Positions 20,535-33,400 of a DNA stretch of 64,000 nucleotides are shown piece after piece. Position numbers and translations under genes: made by a program. Source of the stretch: Ulva prolifera (lineage: Eukaryota > Chlorophyta > Ulvophyceae > Ulvales > Ulvaceae); the NCBI GenBank assembly GCA_023078555.1, contig CM041204.1:220923-284922 (forward strand), read 5' to 3'. The notes beneath the pieces were generated by a model. That model saw only the letters and a program-made list of their open reading frames with translations. It ran no database searches and was not told the origin of the DNA. Within the stretch, counting starts at the first letter, position 1. Each line of letters begins with the position of its first letter.

Positions 20535-23500
20535 TCAGCAGCCAATGAGCCCCTGTGACCCTCTGGCCGGGTGGGCGTTGCCGAGTCCCCCGATCGCGCG
20601 GCTGCTGCTCGCCATATTGCAGACGTCACCGGCGTTCCCGACAAACTTGCACTGTGGCACGGCGACTGTGCAGTCTCGGCTCATCACCGTCACCCCCGGG
20701 CCTCCGTTCTGCAGCAGCTGGCACCTCTCGAGCTGGCACACAGGTGGCTGGCAGCACTGGGCGCGTAGCGCATCCTCCCCCTTCCCCCCGGCCGCCCCAT
20801 GCATGAGCTGACTGTCCCCGAACACGCGCCCACCTCCCTGCGCCCCTCCATGCGCGGCAATCAGTGGAGAGGACATCATCTCTTGCAGAGTCATCACCAT
20901 GTCGTCCCGCACGAGGACGCCGCTGGCGCCGCATCGCTCGAACGTGCTGTTCTGTGCTGCCACCTCCACTCCACGAAGCACCTCCACCCCGTCCCGGCCG
21001 CAGTCGGCGACGGTGCACCGAGACAGCTCCCCCTTGCTTCCGCTCAGGAACAGCAGACCGACGCGGCCGCGGAAGTTTGCGCTGCTGGCTCGGAGGCTCG
21101 CGGCCGCCTCGACAACACATGCCGGGGCCGGCCCGTACGCGCAGCATGCACCCTCCTCCACGTCCATGCGCGCGGTCGCCTGCAAGTGGAGCCCGCAGCC
21201 TTCTGCCGCGAGCACGTGTGCCGGGCTGGAGTTGACGTTGCAGCGGCAGTCCTTCAGCCGCACGTACGCCTTGCCTGACACACTCACGCCCGAGACGGAG
21301 TTTGCCTCGAACATGCATGCGGTGCACTCGGCGCAGCTCATGGAGCCGTCGACCTGGAGGCCCCCCCGCAGGCCCCCCTGCAGGGTGCACTGCTCCAGTT
21401 TGGCTCGCGCTCCTTTGCTCACGCACACCGCGACGCCGGGCTGGAATATTGTGCAGCGTGTCGCGACCAGGTTGGCGGCGCCTCCGGCCACTACGACCCC
21501 AACCCTGTGAGCATTGTTGATGACCACCTTGGTCAGATGGACAGCCGCATTTTCCGCAATCACGCCACGTGCTGCGCAGCGCGAAATCTTGCATGCATGC
21601 ACGGCCGCGGACGCGTCGTCCATGACGTGTACACCGTCGCCGAAAGAGGTGATGATGCAGTTGTGGACGACGATGTGCGCGCACGCGGCGACCTGGAACG
21701 CGCAAGGGTGGGCCTTCTCGAGTCGGCCGAGCATGCGGGATGCAGTGAGGGTGGCATGCGAGCCCGCGCCGCGGACATGCACCCCGACAAACGAGATATC
21801 CCGCAGCGCCACCTGCGTGCCGTAGAAGGCTGCGCCGTGCTCGATGAGGAGCCCCGCCCAGGCCTCGATGCGGAGGTTCTGGGCTGAGACGCCTGTGCCT
21901 TGGCCGCGCGCGGTGAGTGCGTAGCAGAGGGTAGAGCCCTGCAGGCCTTTGAAGGAGACATCGTCGAGCGTGGCTGTGGCGCCGTCGATGACGAGCAGCA
22001 CACACCCGCTGAAGCGGCAGGACTGGAGGGAAGTGTAAGATTGCGCCCCGACGCAAACCACGGTGCCACCTGTAGGCACCAGAGCTGCAACAATGCATGG
22101 ATCTATGTGCGATTTCTGGAATGCCTTACATCTAGAAAACAGATTCGAGTTCAACGCACTGCTCGGAACGTCGTGATACAACATGTTCAATGAATGTACT
22201 GCTATGCCCGGCAAACTCTGTATGCGCAGCACCAGGCATCCATGCCACCTCACACGCTGTAGCACAGAAATCTGACGAATCTGGAGACCGCCCAAACTAT
22301 GTCAACAACAATGACAATTGGCTGCTTAAGGGAAAATGGCTTTAGCTACGCTTAAGCAGCAGGTGTGTCATAACATGGCACCTGTGTTGCTACCACAACG
22401 CCACGCAGCGCAGGCGGCCACAGGAGCACTAGGCCACATGCGTCACAACGGCCAATCAGGATTGCACGCACAGGCGCTCACCTTCAAACACGACCCTCTC
22501 GAAAGAGACGTTGCAGAGCTCATCCAGGACGAGAATGCCGCTGCGGCCCAAGCGGATCGTCCCATCTGTGACTGTGCCGCCACCACGCGACACCCGCGAC
22601 ACCACCGCTCCGCCGATTGACATCTTTGTCCGTTCCGGCAGCCAGTCATGTGCCGCGAGCGCAGCAACCACGGCCTGGCCGTGCTGGGTGGGCGGCCAGT
22701 GGCTTCCGCACATCGACACCGCCGCCTTGTGCAGCGACACCCGGTCTCCATGCTCATGCTGTGACAGCCACGCACACAGTTCCGCCTGCGTCTTGATCGC
22801 GCCGTCAGCATCGGGTTGTTCGGACGGGGCGGGTGAGGGCGCACGCGCGGGCCCGCGTGCGGCCGGGCTGTGGTCCAGTGTTGGCACAAGGGTAGCAGGG
22901 CCGCGTGTCAGGGGCGCAGGTGCTGGTGCGATGGGCTGGAGGTAGCGGGGTGTGTGTCCACAGCCAACCAGGTCGGCGTGCATTTGTAGCAGCTCTGCCT
23001 GGACGTCGGCCAGGTGTGGCCGGTCGGACGGCTCCATGGCAACCATGCGCTGGATCAAGGCTCGGAGGGGGGCATGGATGCAGTTGGGCACATGCATGCA
23101 CTCCCCTGCACATGATTCAGGGGGTTCAAAGGGCTTGCACATTGCAGAAGCGCACGGGCGTCACCGGTGACGGCCGCACCGCACATGCATGTTGAAGTCT
23201 CACTCCCCGATAGGTGCAACAATCGCACATGTGAACGCTGCAGGCTGCCCCTGAGGCAAGTTTGATCACATAGCCAGAATCAATGATGGGTTTCGCACTG
23301 CCCACATGGCATGGCGCACAGTGGAGAGTATTGTCCAGCATAGCGTTCATGAATGTTGGGCATGCATGGACAGCCGCACCATCATGGAGGCGCTGGCTGA
23401 TAGCCATTATGCCTGCAGCGCCGTAGGGGTGGCAGCCCGCCGCCGCGAACTTCAGAGTCGCGCCGAAGCTGTACACATCGCTCCGCCGCATCGCACGCCC

Positions 23501-24770
23501 TCGGAGCTGCTCACGGGGCGCGTACCCTGGCGTCCCCCGCGCCACTCCATGCGCCTGCGCGTTGGAGTCCTGCGACGACCCGAGCAGCGACGAGGTCGCG
23601 CAGGCGGGCAGGTGCGTCGCAAAGCCCAAGTCCGCCAGCTTGACGACAAAGGTGTCGGGGCACCGGCCGGCGCCTTGTTGGGATGCGCCCCGCGTTCGCT
23701 TGATGAGGATGTTGGAGGGTTTAACGTCGAGGTGGAGGTACCGCGCGCTGCGGTGCACAGCGTCCAGCGCGCAGCACAGCATGAGGCCCAGCGTCACGAC
23801 GTCCAGCGGCGGCAAGCGGGGGCGACCGGACTCGCGGGCCGCTTGGTGGACGAGGTCAGTGAGCGTGCCTTGGCACCGCTCCATGACGAGCCTGCATGTG
23901 TGCGGCAGTCAGAGACCGTAGAGGAAGACACACCCATTGGCGGAAGAGCAAACCATACAGAGCAGTGGTCACTTTGCTGCTGCACAGTGGAGAAACCAGC
24001 ACCAGCACTGGCACTGGTCGGGTCGGCGCAGGGATTTGCAACACCGGCTGGTTAAACCGTTCTGTTAAATGCTTGGGCACCGTCCGCAGATACACCTCAG
24101 CAGCGTGCCTGCCGCAGCTGACAGCCTCTGCACCACATGCATGGCTAGCAGAAGAAAGGGGGAAGAAACCGCACCAGAGCTCAGAGTCAGTCCAGCAGTA
24201 GCCATGCAGCTTGCACACGTGCGGGCTCGCAGCCGCAGCCAGAAACGATGCAGCAACCACATGCCGCATGCTCGCGGTGTCCTGAGCACGCCGCGGCGCC
24301 AGATGTACCACCTTGACCGCCACCGGTTCGCCGCCGAGGTTGCCGGCAAACACCGTGCCCTCGCTCCCGCCGCCGATGCGCTCCCCGAGTGCCACATCGC
24401 CGCAGCACAGCAGCGGCGGCGCGACCCCTGTCTCCTCCGCGCACACCGCGGCGGCGACGGCGGCGTCCTCCGGGAACGCCGAAGAGGTGTCCAGAGGTGC
24501 GTTGCAGAGGGGGCACTGGCCGTTGTGAGCGCAACTACGGCCGCCGGTACGCGAGACGACAAAGCCGCAGCATGGCATCGTGACGGGGCGGAGGGGGCCG
24601 GTGGCTCGGAGGGGCATGCCGAGGATGAGGCAGGTGGAGAGGTTCAGGCGGCTGCGCTGCACGGCGGCCTGCATCACGGCAGCCCAGCGGGAGCGGGAGG
24701 GGCCAGCGCCGCCAGAGGTGGTGGTGGGGTCGGAGGCGGGGATGCCGACAGGGTTCACAGGTGCCTGCAT
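20535..24770 (-). CDS. U-box + protein kinase + right-handed beta-helix protein (N-terminally shortened paralog)
   Basis: Four minus-strand exons: 24764-24175, 23891-23380, 23105-22482, 22084-20535, with phases 2, 1 and 1; the ATG at 24770 can start the frame (about 1,093 codons). Order of parts: a short disordered segment (NPVGIPASDPTTTSGG); a U-box-like fold (RPVTMPCCGFVVSR, GQCPLCNAPL, PEDAAVAAAV); a kinase with IGGGSEGTVFAG, VAVK, LWLVMERC, catalytic loop LHLDVKPSNILI (Arg of HRD replaced by Leu; Asp, Lys and Asn kept), DLG instead of DFG, GTPGYAPREQ and SDVYSFG; a Pro-rich linker; a helical region (AELCAWLSQHEHGDRVSLH); then about 500 residues of beta-helix repeats of the pectate-lyase type rich in Cys and Val. 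The catalytic residues suggest an active non-RD kinase. A signalling E3/kinase with a beta-helix sensor is inferred. Confidence 0.8.
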
Positions 24771-24960
24771 GATGGCTGGTTACAGTCAGCGGACGCAGTT
24801 GTGGGATGCGAGCGTGGCAATGGCGGCCGCAACGGTGTTACAGTGTACAATTGGCCATGTAATGATTCCAGGGCTATGCTAATGGTGAAGTCCACCACTC
24901 AGGGTGAGAGTGATAGACCATGCATAGACGCAGAAAAGCATAGTTCTGTGCATGCAAGAT

Positions 24961-24984
24961 GGGGGGGGGGGGGGGGGGGGGGGG
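24961..24984. repeat. 24-base G homopolymer in an intron
   Basis: It lies just inside the intron after the coiled-region exon remnant (donor GTGAGC at 25002-24997, minus strand). The right duplicate has only short C-rich sequence there. Length is prone to sequencing error. Confidence 0.8.
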
Positions 24985-25002
24985 CGGTGGGGGCAAGCTC
25001 AC

Positions 25003-25105
25003 CTGGACGTTGCCAGCCTGCATCGCCGGTGGCAGCAGAAACTGGTCCTGGAGGTGCTGCTGTTGGCTATGCATGAGCTGCATGCATTTCATCATCTCGT
25101 ATGCA
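25003..25105 (-). pseudogene. Remnant of the coiled-region exon of the left paralog
   Basis: Encodes MQLMHSQQQHLQDQF and ends AMQAGNVQ before the donor CAG|GTGAGC, matching the end of the long exon at 33902-33332 (FQHLQDQF ... RQAGSRQ and the same donor). Similarity stops near 25105, where the sequence jumps to what in the right copy is about 35977. All further N-terminal exons are therefore missing in the left copy. This remnant would join in phase with the U-box exon at 24764 if transcribed. Confidence 0.7.
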
Positions 25106-28100
25106 GGACAGATGTTGTTCTGTGGTGCTTTGCAATGCCTGAGGTCGTGGTAGTTGCGAATGCCGCGTTGTGATTGCCAAAACACTGACGTGTGTCTCGG
25201 AATGCACGATGGCGTGTATCCGTCGTTGTGGACAGGTTCGGGCCTACTGGACCGTCACAGCTGGCTGTGCTTTGTCAGTGCTGCCTTGCTGTACATACAC
25301 CCGCAAGATGACGTCGACCGCATGTGCGAAGTGTCAGTCGATTGCAAAGCTGATGAGCTGATATATTATATCCAAGCCAAGCATGCTGCTGCAGCGAGTT
25401 GTTATTTGGCCGGGGACAATGGAACCCGCAGGAAACTGCCTCGGCAGGTCACACACACTCGAGAAGGACAATCCGCTGGTCCCACCAGCGGCAACAACTG
25501 ACACATTCGACCATAGTAAGATTGTCAATGCGGCGCTGAAAACCTGAAGGGCGCATCGGTGAGCCTATAGACCGGTACCGTTATCGAGTTGGAGCTACTC
25601 TTGGTTCCAGGCCACGACACCGTGCAATCTGAGTGAAATGGCAGATATACAACTAAGAAGGGCGAGCTGTTGGCATGCGCGGCCTTGCGTATAATCAGTA
25701 GTGAGCAAACAGCTGCCCGTGGGAACGCTTTCGTTGCACAGGTCGGTCGGCTGTATGTTGACTGCCCTTTGGAGCCAGTGATGGAAACTTGACATTCAGT
25801 AGTATTGCAGGTCGGAAACCAAAAACCTCGCGCACGCAGAGGTCCGTAGCACGGGAATGGCGCAACGGCCAGCAGAATCAAGCGTCGACCAAAATGGAAC
25901 CGCCGAAATGAGAAGGCTAAAGAAAGGACATGTACACATGTGAGCAGAGTATCATTTAGATTCGACTGGATTCGAATCACAATGGAGACAGGCTTGAGGG
26001 CACGCGCGATGCCTGCCAGATTCTTGTGGCTTTCGAAAGTGTCCACGCAATACCAGACAGGACTTGAGCATGAATCGGTAGATTCACGAACGGAAACAGG
26101 CTGATTGAACGCAGTGCGGCAATGTCTGCTGGCTGACCCAGTCGATGGAGAAAATTGGACCTCTCGAGGTCGGTACCGGTCAGCCGACAACGCACGAGGC
26201 GCATCAGTGCGCACCATACGACGTCAACACCCAACAAGCTATATGTGCTTGCACCAAAGTGACAAATACGAGAGGCATCGCACTTGCGGGCAACGGGGAA
26301 ATGCGGTCGCAGGTCGGTGACACGTCAGCTATAGCTGGCAAGTCCGCTTTGGCCAAGCTTGGGGCAGATTTGCGTGTTCACACCACTGTGCAGCCGTTTG
26401 CCTACTCTGAGAGTCCACTGTTATCAAAGCGCCTGCTTCGCAACGTTGCTCCTAAGATGAAGTTTCTAATCTTGGTTTCAAGCGCTGCGTCGGAACGTAC
26501 AGGTACCTAAATGGTCCCGGCACGAGATCTGCTTCCATGGTCAGCTGCATCGGCTCGTCTACGGGATCAGCCGACTCTGAGGACATGTAACGTGTGACGG
26601 ATGTACATCAGTGCAGATTAGTGCATGTAGAGACGTAGTGGAATCAGTGCTGCGTCCCCAGCCGCGGTGTGAGTGGTGCCTGTGCGCCGGGGAGGTCCAA
26701 ACATGCAGAGGGAAAAGGGCGCATCACGCATGCCCAGCTGGGCATGTGCCTGGAAGCTGGTCAACCGCCATGGCTTGTCGATAAGCGGATGATGTGTTAT
26801 GATTGCATGAGCAAGATACCGATTTCAGCACAAGCTCAGCTTCCGATTTCAGCACAAGCTCAGCTTCCGATTTCAGCACAAGCTCAGCTTGTCGACCTGG
26901 CAAGCCATCTGCCGGGTCGAGGAAGTGTGGCAAGGCGTGGCGGAGGTGTGGCGGAGTCCTGCTTGCCTCTTCAACAGGTCAGCGAGGGCCTCCATCCCCT
27001 CCACACAGATGGAGCCAATGGCCTGGCCTTGACTTGCGCAAAATCACACAATTCCGGATCGGAAAGACATGGTTGTAAGCAGTGTAGCCTCAGTGAACTA
27101 GCGGCGACAAGCGGGCTAGCGTTCCCAATCAAAGGCAATTTATATTCCTGCGCATGCCATGTACGCGCATCGGACCGCGATTGCAGCACATCGACACAAA
27201 TCTATCACATGGCCTGAATCGCATGATCATGATCTAGCTTCAGCTGATATTGACGTCGCGGCCGGATCCAATTGCGCCGCTCCTCGTTAGACGACCGTGC
27301 CCGTGCAGACCAGCCATTGTGTGCAGACTGGATCTGCAAGGTGTCGGGTCTTGTATTGGTTTTGTCTCCCGAGACAGCAGGCGTCGTGGGGCCGTTGCTG
27401 GACGTTTGGGATCAACTTCGTGGACGATCAGGTGAGCTACAGCTAGCTCAAGCCAACCAACCAGATTGACGTTAACGGACTGCCTGCGTGTTAAGCCTTT
27501 CGGCACCATTGTGTGCCGGAAGTACTACACATGCAGTCTGTGGGCCGAGAACTGTTGTCGCACGCTCAGCGTGTGGTTTCCCAATATGCCGCCCCTTTCC
27601 ATTGCTACTTAGAGTCTTTGGCAGATTATGTAGCTGCACCTCCCGCGTCTGGTCTGTGATGCCCCTCGCAAGTCTCCTGACCACGTTGCTCGCCACAGCT
27701 TCATTGCTCCTCGATCGCACCGTCGGACAATCAAAAGAGTCGGGAGCAGCAGTCACGTGAACTTACAATATCTTTGCACCAGAGCTGCGGGCAAGACCGG
27801 AGGTGTCCACAGAACAGGCTCTGCAGTACCATTTCTGTTTTGAACCCAACTGCTCCACTTAAGGAGAGGGGTTTGCTCTCGAGCGCGGGCCATGCGCATG
27901 TCCATTGGGAAGGCGGGGGACTCGGACATCGCCCAGAGTGTATACAGACTCACACTAACATCCTGAATGCCCTCATATCCCTTCCTAGAGTCCCTGGGCA
28001 AAATCGACCTTTTCGACGAATTCGCATGCATGCCCGGCCAGAATGGCCCATTGTGCCCAGGGAGCGCTCACAGCGCCCTGCGCGTGCCCAGCGCATGCCC

Positions 28101-28480
28101 AGTGAGCGTAGGACACCCTTAACAAGTATACATTCATTTCTTGGGACGTTCACATTGACGATCGATTGCTGTGGAAGGTGGCCTAGCCCGAGTTCATGAG
28201 GTCATGTACTGTCATCTGTAAGCTCATCTGGAGGCTGCTAGGAAGCTGTTCTGCACAATTGGAGCGCGATCAAACATCAATGCGAGTGTTATCCACTCCC
28301 GGGGATGGTCTTTTTTTATCGCTCTGTGTTTTTTGGTTGCTTCAGTGGCTATGAGACCATAGTTGTCCAGTGTATATGGCATGGGTATCTAATTACAGCC
28401 TTCGATATGCCTGCATGCAAACGTTACAGTCACTAAATCGGCTTTGGGTCTCAAATCGGCTTTGCAACTCTAGCGCAGGG
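25106..28480. other. Intergenic part of the left duplication; no confident gene
   Basis: Matches 35977-38765. Plus-strand frames such as VLVLSPETAGVVGPLLDVWD (27345-27405) are conserved between copies but are interrupted here. A 230-codon minus-strand frame at 25525-26217 is not conserved in the other copy, so I do not call it. Confidence 0.5.
26818..26891. repeat. Three-copy 24-bp minisatellite
   Basis: The unit CCGATTTCAGCACAAGCTCA plus GCTT is repeated three times. The right duplicate (about 37727) has a single diverged unit, so the expansion happened after the duplication. Confidence 0.85.
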
Positions 28481-28652
28481 AACCCCGAGCCGCAGCCAGC
28501 CGCCCTCGCATGGCAAGCTTGCTAGCGCACACTCCACCATGGCACCGCCACGCGACCTGCGCCCTGCTGGAGCAAAGCCCACAGTTATCACACAGACCCG
28601 GCTGCAGCTGCGGGTCCACGTGCCGAATCAGCAGGCACGCACGCGTACACAC

Positions 28653-28760
28653 CACTGTTGAGTCATCGGGCCCGGGCCCGATCACATAGAACAATTCCGA
28701 ATATCCATGCCTAATTTTTGGGTGGCAGCCCTGAAAATGCTGCAAGGAGACCCGCCACTG
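28653..28760 (+). mobile_element. hAT-like MITE with perfect 8-bp target-site duplication
   Basis: 108 bp, starting CACTGTTGAGTC and ending GACCCGCCACTG, flanked by GTACACAC at 28645-28652 and 28761-28768. Internal sequence ATCACATAGAACAATTCCGA and GCCCTGAAAATGCTGCAA is the clearest family consensus. Confidence 0.87.
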
Positions 28761-29815
28761 GTACACACTCCAGGCAGGCAGCATCTCGAGGTATCTGGTC
28801 GTCTCTGAGACGCAGGAGTCCCTGCGGGCCCTCTCCGCTGCCTGGAGTCTGCCATACGCATAACCCGGACCCGGGCAGCTGCGTCCTTGTCAGGGGGGAA
28901 GGATAGCATGCATGGGCACAAGCTGCCACAGGGGCCACACGTGTGTACACAATTGTGTACACAATTCAAATCCAATGTACTTGGCTGTATATACAGCTGG
29001 TGATAGTGCCGGAGACGAATGGCATGGCCACTGGGCAGTGTGCTCGCATGCATACGCGCCAGCGTCCTCGTCCTCGTACGCGGCCGCCATCAGGAGGGCA
29101 GCAGGGGTGACCCTGGTGCGGGCGCAGGAATTCCTTAAGCAGGACCGAGCGGACGTGCACACTCATGCAGGTGTTCGATTTCGCGGCAATTACTGTAGGG
29201 TCGTGCGGATGCATGGGCCACACTGTTGAGGGCTCCATCATGATGCAGGGGATTTTGCGTGCGGGGATGTCACAGATGTAAGACGGGCATGCTTGCACAT
29301 TGTGAATCTGTCCTCACGAACTCACACTGATACGGTGCTACAGATGTGACACAGCTACCAGGAACTCTTTTGGAAAAGGATGATCCGAACAGTAGCCTTT
29401 GGTGCCTTCGTTGAGGCGGGCTAGGTGACTGGTGTGATGAGGGGCACGCCAGAACTGATGGCACATTGCAGCACGTGGTCACTACACAATCAATGGAACA
29501 TTACAATGTAATCCAGTCCACATTCACACCCAAAAGGCGGCAGGCTCAACCACTACTGCCGGCGCATGCGCCGCAGTGCACATGACACATCACAATCTCC
29601 ACAGGGGCTGCATCGCATGTACATTCACGATGTCCGGCTCAAACACAATAGGTGATCAGAATGACGGACGCTTGAGCGTCCACATGATGTCCGTTAGGGG
29701 GGGCACGACTCTGGGTTGGGCAGGCCTCGGCACAACTACCGGGCATGTACATACGTGGTGCCCTCCCTCGTCTCGCACTGAGACCCCAAAAATCCATATC
29801 AAAACATGTGACAGT

Positions 29816-29817
<2 letters not shown>

Positions 29818-29901
<84 letters not shown>
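29818..29901. repeat. (CA)n microsatellite, about 42 units
   Basis: Uninterrupted CA dinucleotides, present only in the right duplicate; the left copy has a short ACACACAAC at about 20010. Confidence 0.95.
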
Positions 29902-30413
29902 AGAGTCCTCACAGCCACAGCCTACACGCATGGCCACCTGTGCGGCTGTGGCAGATAAGCAGACATCGACAGCTAGAGCTCTCAGCAGCTATCTCTACAC
30001 AACCACCAATAAAAAAGCAATGCAACGGCTCAGACGTTTCTGCACTCACAGAGCGCTCTGTACAACACAGGACCGCCAGAGTCTAGGCTGCTTGCGATCA
30101 GCACGACTCCTCCGAGTCACTCCACAACGTCCGCGACGCTGGTTTGTGTACAGCGATCAGTGTTCTGCTGTCTGGCCTGATCCCCCTAGGACGATTCCGA
30201 GTTTTTTCTCCATTTTTTCTTTTCAACTTTCAGGATAGCAGCCCCGCTCACCACATGCAGCACAACCCAACAGGCAAGCATACCAGCCTGCTTCAGTGTG
30301 CCCTGGCTCAACAGCCAGCCTCGGCCAGCCAGTGGTCCTGCAGCGCGCCTCCCTGTACCTATGCTATATACAAGCCGCCACTCTCTTCGGCAGCACAACG
30401 GCGCCTCTCCGAG

Positions 30414-33400
30414 TCAACAGCCAATGAGCCCCTGCGGCCTTATGGCCGGGTGGCTGTTGCCAAGACCGCAGATCGCGGGGCTGCTGCACGCCATATTGCA
30501 GACGTCACCAGCGTTCCCGACAAACTTGCACTGCGGCACGGCGACTGTGCAATCTCGGCTCATCACAGTCACCCCCGGCCCTCCGTTCTGCAGCAGCTGG
30601 CACCTCTCGAGCTTGCACACAGGTGGCCGGCATTGGGCACTTAGTGCATCCTCCCCCTTCCCCCCGGCCGCCCCATGCATGAGCTGACCGTCAACAAATG
30701 CACGCCCGACTCCTTGCGCCCCTCCATGCGCGGCAATCAGTGGAGACGGCACCATCTGCTGCAGAATCATCACGATGTCGTCCCGCACGATCACTCCGCT
30801 GCCGCCGCATCGCTCGAACGTGCTGTTCTGTGCTGCCACCTCCACTCCACGAAGCACTTCCACCCCGTCCCGGCCGCAGTCGGCGACGGTGCACCGAGAC
30901 AGCTCCCCCTTGCTTCCGCTCAAGAACAGGAGGCCGACACGGCCGCAAAATTTTGCGGTGGTGGCTCGCAGAGTCGCGGCCGCCTCAACAATGCATGCCG
31001 GGGCCGGCCCGTACGCGCGACACACACTCTCCTCCACATCCATACGAGCGGAAACCTGCAGGTGGAATCCACAGCCTGCGACCTCCGCCGCGAGCACATG
31101 CGTCGGGGTGGTCTTGGGATTGCAGTGGCAGTCCTTCAGCCGCACATTTGCCTTGCCGGACACGCGCACGCCCGAGACGGAGTTGGCGTTGAACTCGCAT
31201 GACGTGCATTCAGCGGAGCTCCACGCGCCGTCAACCTGTAGGCCCCCCATGAGGCCCCCCGTCAGGACGCACTGGTTCATCTTGGCTTGCGCTCCTTTGC
31301 TCACGCACACCGCAACTCCGGGCTGGAGGATCCTGCAGTTCGTCGCGTCGAGTTTGGCGTCGCCCCCGGCCACAACGACCCCCTTCTCAAGAGCGTACTC
31401 GATGTCCACCCCCGTGAGGTTAATTTCTGCGTTCTCCGCGATCACGCCACGCGCGCCGCAGCGCAAAATCTTGCATGCATGCAAGGTCGCGGACGCGCCA
31501 TCCATCACATGCGCGCCGTCGGCGAACTTGGTGATGTTGCAGTTGCGGATGTCAACTTGTGCGCGTGTGGCGACCTGGAACGCGCAGGGGTGGCAATTCT
31601 CGCGTCGGCCGAGCATGCACGACTCGGTGAGCTCGGCGCGCGAGCCCTCACCGCGGACATGCACGCCGACAAACAAGATATCCCGCAGCGCCAGGTGCGT
31701 GCCGTAGAAGGCTGCGCCGTCCTCGATGAGGAGCCCCGCCCAGGCCTCGATGCGGAGCTTTCGGGACTCGACGTGCGTGCCTCGGCCGCGTGCGGTGAGT
31801 GCGTAGGAGCGAGTGGAGCCTTCCAGACCCTTGAAGGAGACCTTGTCGAGTGTGGCCTTGCAGCCGTCAATGACAAGTAGGACGCACTCGATAAAGCGGC
31901 AGGACCTAAGGCCCATGTGAGCTTGCGACCCGAGGCAAACCACGGTGCCACCTGTAGGCACCCGAGTTGCATTAAGCGCAATACTTTGGACCGTGATTAT
32001 GTCAGGCCGCGTGCAGTTTCGATTTAACGTACCATCAGACACATAGTAAGAGGCGCGCTAGATTGGCATACTACAATGCACCGTCGAGCTCAGTATGGGC
32101 AGCACCAGGCTTGCATACCACCGCAACTTGAAGGGGCGCTGCAGCACACAGAATTGACCAATCGGGAGACCTCCAGAATCCTGTGAAAGATCAAGAACCC
32201 CAATGGAATGCTGTTGGATGCAAGGTAAAGCACGCAGGTAAATAGAAGGGGGCCTATGTCGCATGGCGATCGCATTCATTGGGGCGGAAGCAACACCAGG
32301 ATGGCATCGTGTGGCGATGGCCACCGAGGTCTGCGAGGAGCTCACCTTCAAACACGACCCTCTCGAAAGAGACGTTGCAGAGCTCATCCAGGACGAGAAT
32401 GCCGCTGCGGCCCAAGCGGATCGTCCCATCTGTGACTGTGCCGCCACCACGCGACACCCGCGACACCACCGCTCCGCCGATTGACATCTTTGTGCGTTCC
32501 GGCAGCCAGTCATGTGCCGCGAGCGCAGCAACCACAGCCTGACCTTGCTGGGTGGGCGGCCAGTGGCCTCCGCCCATCGACACCGCCGCCTTGTGCAGCG
32601 ACACCCGGTCTCCATGCTCATGCTGTGACAGCCACGCACACAGTTCCGCCTGCGTCTTGATCGCGCGGTCAGCAGCGGGGTGTTCGGGTGAGGTGGGTGC
32701 CTGCTCATGTGCGGGATCGTGCGCGAACGCGCTTGCAGACGGGTTGTGCTCCAGGGCTGCAAGTGTAGGCGGGCTGCGTGCCAGGGGCGTGGCTACGGGT
32801 GCGATGGGCTCGAGGTGGTGGGTCTGCGCGGCAGCATGCATCGCGGTGGCCTGGCGGGAGCGGGAGGGGCCAGCGCCGTCAGAGGTGGTGGTGGGGTCGG
32901 AGGCGGGGATGCCGACAGGGTTCACAATCGCCTGCATGATGGCTGGACACACTCAGGGCAGGTTAACATGTGGGTCGCCCGTGTGGTAATCGCGATGTAA
33001 AAACTGGCATGGTACACAATCAGGTGCGGAGCGATATCAGGTTAAAAACTGACAAATTTCTGCTATCAGTGCAATCTATAACTGATGTTGCAGGTGATTG
33101 ACGGTGTGTGCGCGCCATGAAACGGGCGTGTGCATCGCATGTTTGTTTACATCATGATGCTGAACATGGCGAGCAATGCCCCCGCGCATGCACTCGGTCC
33201 ACGAGGGTTTGGGGCTGGGCGGCAGCAGCAGCAGCAGCAAGTCTCACGACGGCAGCAGCGTAGTGTGGACTGTCGTCCAGGCATTGCACAGCATTGTTCA
33301 GGGCAAATTGGGGGGTTGGGGGCAAGCTCACCTGGCGACTGCCTGCCTGCCTCGCCAGCTGGGAGGCCGGTGAATCCACAAACTGGTCCTGGAGGTGCTG

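Larger units (their letters stand above)
18720..27855. repeat. Segmental duplication, left copy
   Basis: Aligns in the same orientation with 28490-38765. Shared stretches include the MITE and its flanks (18760-19460 against 28622-29350), the spacer before the beta-helix exon (19690-20535 against 29560-30414), the gene itself, and the region beyond it (25116-27855 against 35977-38765). Relative to the right copy it lacks about 2.5 kb with the N-terminal exons, and it has about 1.9 kb with U-box and kinase exons that the right copy lacks. Boundaries are approximate. Confidence 0.8.

Noticed and set aside
20626-22098. 490-codon minus-strand frame in an alternative register
   Set aside because: It is an Arg-rich shadow of the beta-helix exon, which has a conserved frame in both duplicates.
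23306-24055. 249-codon plus-strand frame
   Set aside because: It lies antisense to the kinase exons and is explained by their GC-rich codon use.
25525-26217. 230-codon minus-strand frame
   Set aside because: The equivalent part of the right duplicate (36500-37100) does not keep the frame, and no motif is visible.
29576-30238. Frame of about 220 codons with a His/Thr run
   Set aside because: It is created by the (CA)n microsatellite and not conserved in the left duplicate.
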